From DATKKG01 sp964475215 (lineage in GTDB: Archaea; Thermoproteota; Nitrososphaeria; Conexivisphaerales; DTJL01): a stretch of 39,604 bases of DNA. Made by a program: the position numbers and the translations under genes. How positions within the stretch are numbered: the stretch's first letter is position 1; each line of letters begins with the position of its first letter. Shown in pieces: positions 38,652 to 39,604 of this stretch. Under the pieces are notes generated by a model. That model was not told the DNA's origin and did no database searches. It saw nothing but the letters and a program-made list of their open reading frames with translations. Location of the stretch: the NCBI GenBank assembly GCA_964475215.1, contig CAYYVT010000062.1:1-39604 (forward strand), in the 5' to 3' direction.

Positions 38652-39242
38652 ATGGTCAAGCAGAGGAAAGCGGGAGCACGACGCGAAGGGCTGTCCTCCA
38701 AGGCGGCCCTGGTCATCATCGACGTCCAGCGGGGCTTCGACGAGCCCATATGGGGCCACCGGAACAACGAATACGCTGAGGAGAGGATCGCAGCCCTCCT
38801 TGAGGCATGGCGGTCCAGCGGTCGGCCTGTCTACCATGTGAAGCATATGTCCCGCCTCCCTCACTCCCCACTTCGAGCAGGGCAGCCGGGGAACGCTATC
38901 AAGGAGGAGGTCCAGCCGAGGGGAGACGAGCCCGTGATCGAAAAGAACGTAAACAGCGCCTTCATCGGGACTGACCTCGAAAGCCGGCTGAGAAGGGCCG
39001 GCATCGATACCCTAGTTATGACCGGCATCGCCACCGACCATTGCGTTTCCACGACAGCTAGGATGGCAGGCAACTTGGGTTTCAGATGCTTTGTGGTCGC
39101 GGACGCCACGGCGGCCTTTGACAGGACCGGCTACGACGGCAAGCATTTCTCGGCGGAGGAGGTCCACGAAATCGCCTTGGCGAGCCTAAGCGAAGAATTC
39201 GCCGCCGTAATCGAATCCTCCGATCTCCTCAAGATGCTGTAG
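38652..39242 (+). CDS. Isochorismatase-family cysteine hydrolase (second)
   Basis: A 196-residue protein with the family triad: Asp in LVIIDVQRGFDE, Lys in PVIEKNVNSAFIGTDLE, and Cys in LVMTGIATDHCVSTTARMAGNLGF followed by VVADATAAFDR. This matches the CSHase/isochorismatase group; the substrate is unknown. It is not close to the hydrolase at 30643 (single Cys, different N-terminus). An ACCTAAATTC box (38619-38628) predicts a leaderless start at ATG 38652. Confidence 0.9.
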   Translation: MVKQRKAGARREGLSSKAALVIIDVQRGFDEPIWGHRNNEYAEERIAALLEAWRSSGRPVYHVKHMSRLPHSPLRAGQPGNAIKEEVQPRGDEPVIEKNVNSAFIGTDLESRLRRAGIDTLVMTGIATDHCVSTTARMAGNLGFRCFVVADATAAFDRTGYDGKHFSAEEVHEIALASLSEEFAAVIESSDLLKML

Positions 39243-39292
39243 AGGCCTCAGAGGAGGCCAACGAAGGCCAGCCCCCTTCGCGCTCAGGGACC

Positions 39293-39604
39293 CTACTTCT
39301 CGTCGACTACTTGGTTCCTCAGGGTCCCGCACCCCTCCGCGGTGACTTCGACGACGTCTCCAGCCGACAGGGGTGAAATCCCTCGTGGAGTTCCAGTGAG
39401 GATGACGTCTCCCCTGCGGAGGGTCATGAACGAGCTGATGAACTCTATGACTTTTGGAAGAGGATGGAGGAACATCTTCGTGTTGCTATCCTGCTTCACC
39501 GCTCCGTTCACGCTCGTGCGGATGGGGAGGTTCCCCGGGTCTGGCACCTCATCCTTCGTGGTGATGTAAGGCCCCAACGGACAGAAGGTGTCGAACCCCT
39601 TGGC
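39293..39604 (-). CDS. Fumarylacetoacetate-hydrolase (FAH) family protein, partial
   Basis: The C-terminal 103 residues of an FAH-superfamily hydrolase are inside the window. KGFDTFCPLGPYITTKDEVPDP is the substrate-loop region. Next come VIEFISSFMTLRRGDVILTGTPRGISPLSAGDVVEVTAEGCGTLRNQVVDEK, with the TGTPxG metal-site-associated motif. Members hydrolyse or decarboxylate 2-oxo acids (fumarylpyruvate, 5-carboxymethyl-2-oxo-hex-3-ene-1,7-dioate and similar). The N-terminal half lies outside the window, so the start and exact family are unknown. Confidence 0.9.
   Translation of the reverse strand, partial: AKGFDTFCPLGPYITTKDEVPDPGNLPIRTSVNGAVKQDSNTKMFLHPLPKVIEFISSFMTLRRGDVILTGTPRGISPLSAGDVVEVTAEGCGTLRNQVVDEK

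Noticed and set aside
1..39604. CRISPR arrays, insertion sequences, rRNA genes, integrase/att sites
   Set aside because: I found no repeat-spacer array, transposase, rRNA segment or integrase in the window.

Overview
This window looks like a chromosomal segment of a GC-rich archaeon of the TACK group, most likely a Thaumarchaeota/Nitrososphaeria-related lineage. The evidence is the set of archaeal information-processing genes (S19e, PDCD5, L39e, L31e, eIF6, prefoldin alpha, FtsY; then SecE, Spt5, L11, L1, L10/P0) and their order. TTG and GTG starts are frequent. Many promoters are archaeal, with a TTTAAA/TTTATA-type box centred about 26-28 bases before a leaderless or short-leader start. A fused 3-hydroxyacyl-CoA dehydrogenase/enoyl-CoA hydratase followed by a thiolase also fits. 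The exact lineage is inference; no rRNA or tRNA gene was recognised.

Layout. 1-1800: a partial amidohydrolase, a small DUF2795-like protein and an orphan HExxH metalloprotease-like protein. 1850-10100: two translation/secretion clusters separated by argF, with a small unknown gene and a GC-rich unassigned block between L31e and eIF6. 10180-15140: a membrane-anchored phosphoesterase, then an accessory stretch (anchored coiled-coil protein, PD-(D/E)XK-like nuclease, helical protein, second HExxH protein, PC4-like ssDNA-binding protein, and a phzF-type gene split by an in-frame TAG). 15200-19000: a soluble protein made of three CDF/ZT-dimer-like repeats, an MgtA-like P-type ATPase and a small membrane partner. 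19100-24560: an unknown protein, a UbiA/MenA-type prenyltransferase, an anchored surface protein, a VOC protein, a lysine-rich micro-ORF, MsrA and a DUF1512-type protein. 24690-30590: a stress/proteostasis block with cytoplasmic HtrA, a PPOX flavoprotein, an HxlR regulator, DedA, an M56/M48-type membrane metalloprotease coupled to a BlaI/MecI-type repressor, and divergently a membrane-anchored HtrA with a structured leader. 30640-39604: two isochorismatase-type hydrolases, the beta-oxidation-type fusion and thiolase, an F420:NADP-oxidoreductase-like protein, two paralogous 'WLED' mini-proteins, a Cys-rich DUF3795-like protein, DeoC, a macrodomain protein, a SHOCT/PadR autoregulated pair, and a partial FAH-family hydrolase.

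The most interesting unit is the BlaI-like repressor, the M56-like membrane protease and the divergent surface HtrA. Three 17-bp dyads of the form TACKA-N7-TMGTA lie between repressor and htrA, overlapping the inferred promoters. The htrA mRNA would begin with an approximately 150-nt leader that can fold into a pseudoknot and an alternative helix. Together this suggests a BlaR1/BlaI-style proteolytic signalling circuit rewired to envelope protein quality control in an archaeon. Other points worth a second look are non-AUG starts for eIF6 and the membrane protease, the triple soluble CDF domain protein, tandem 16-bp operators in front of the SHOCT/PadR pair, and the WLED paralogues.
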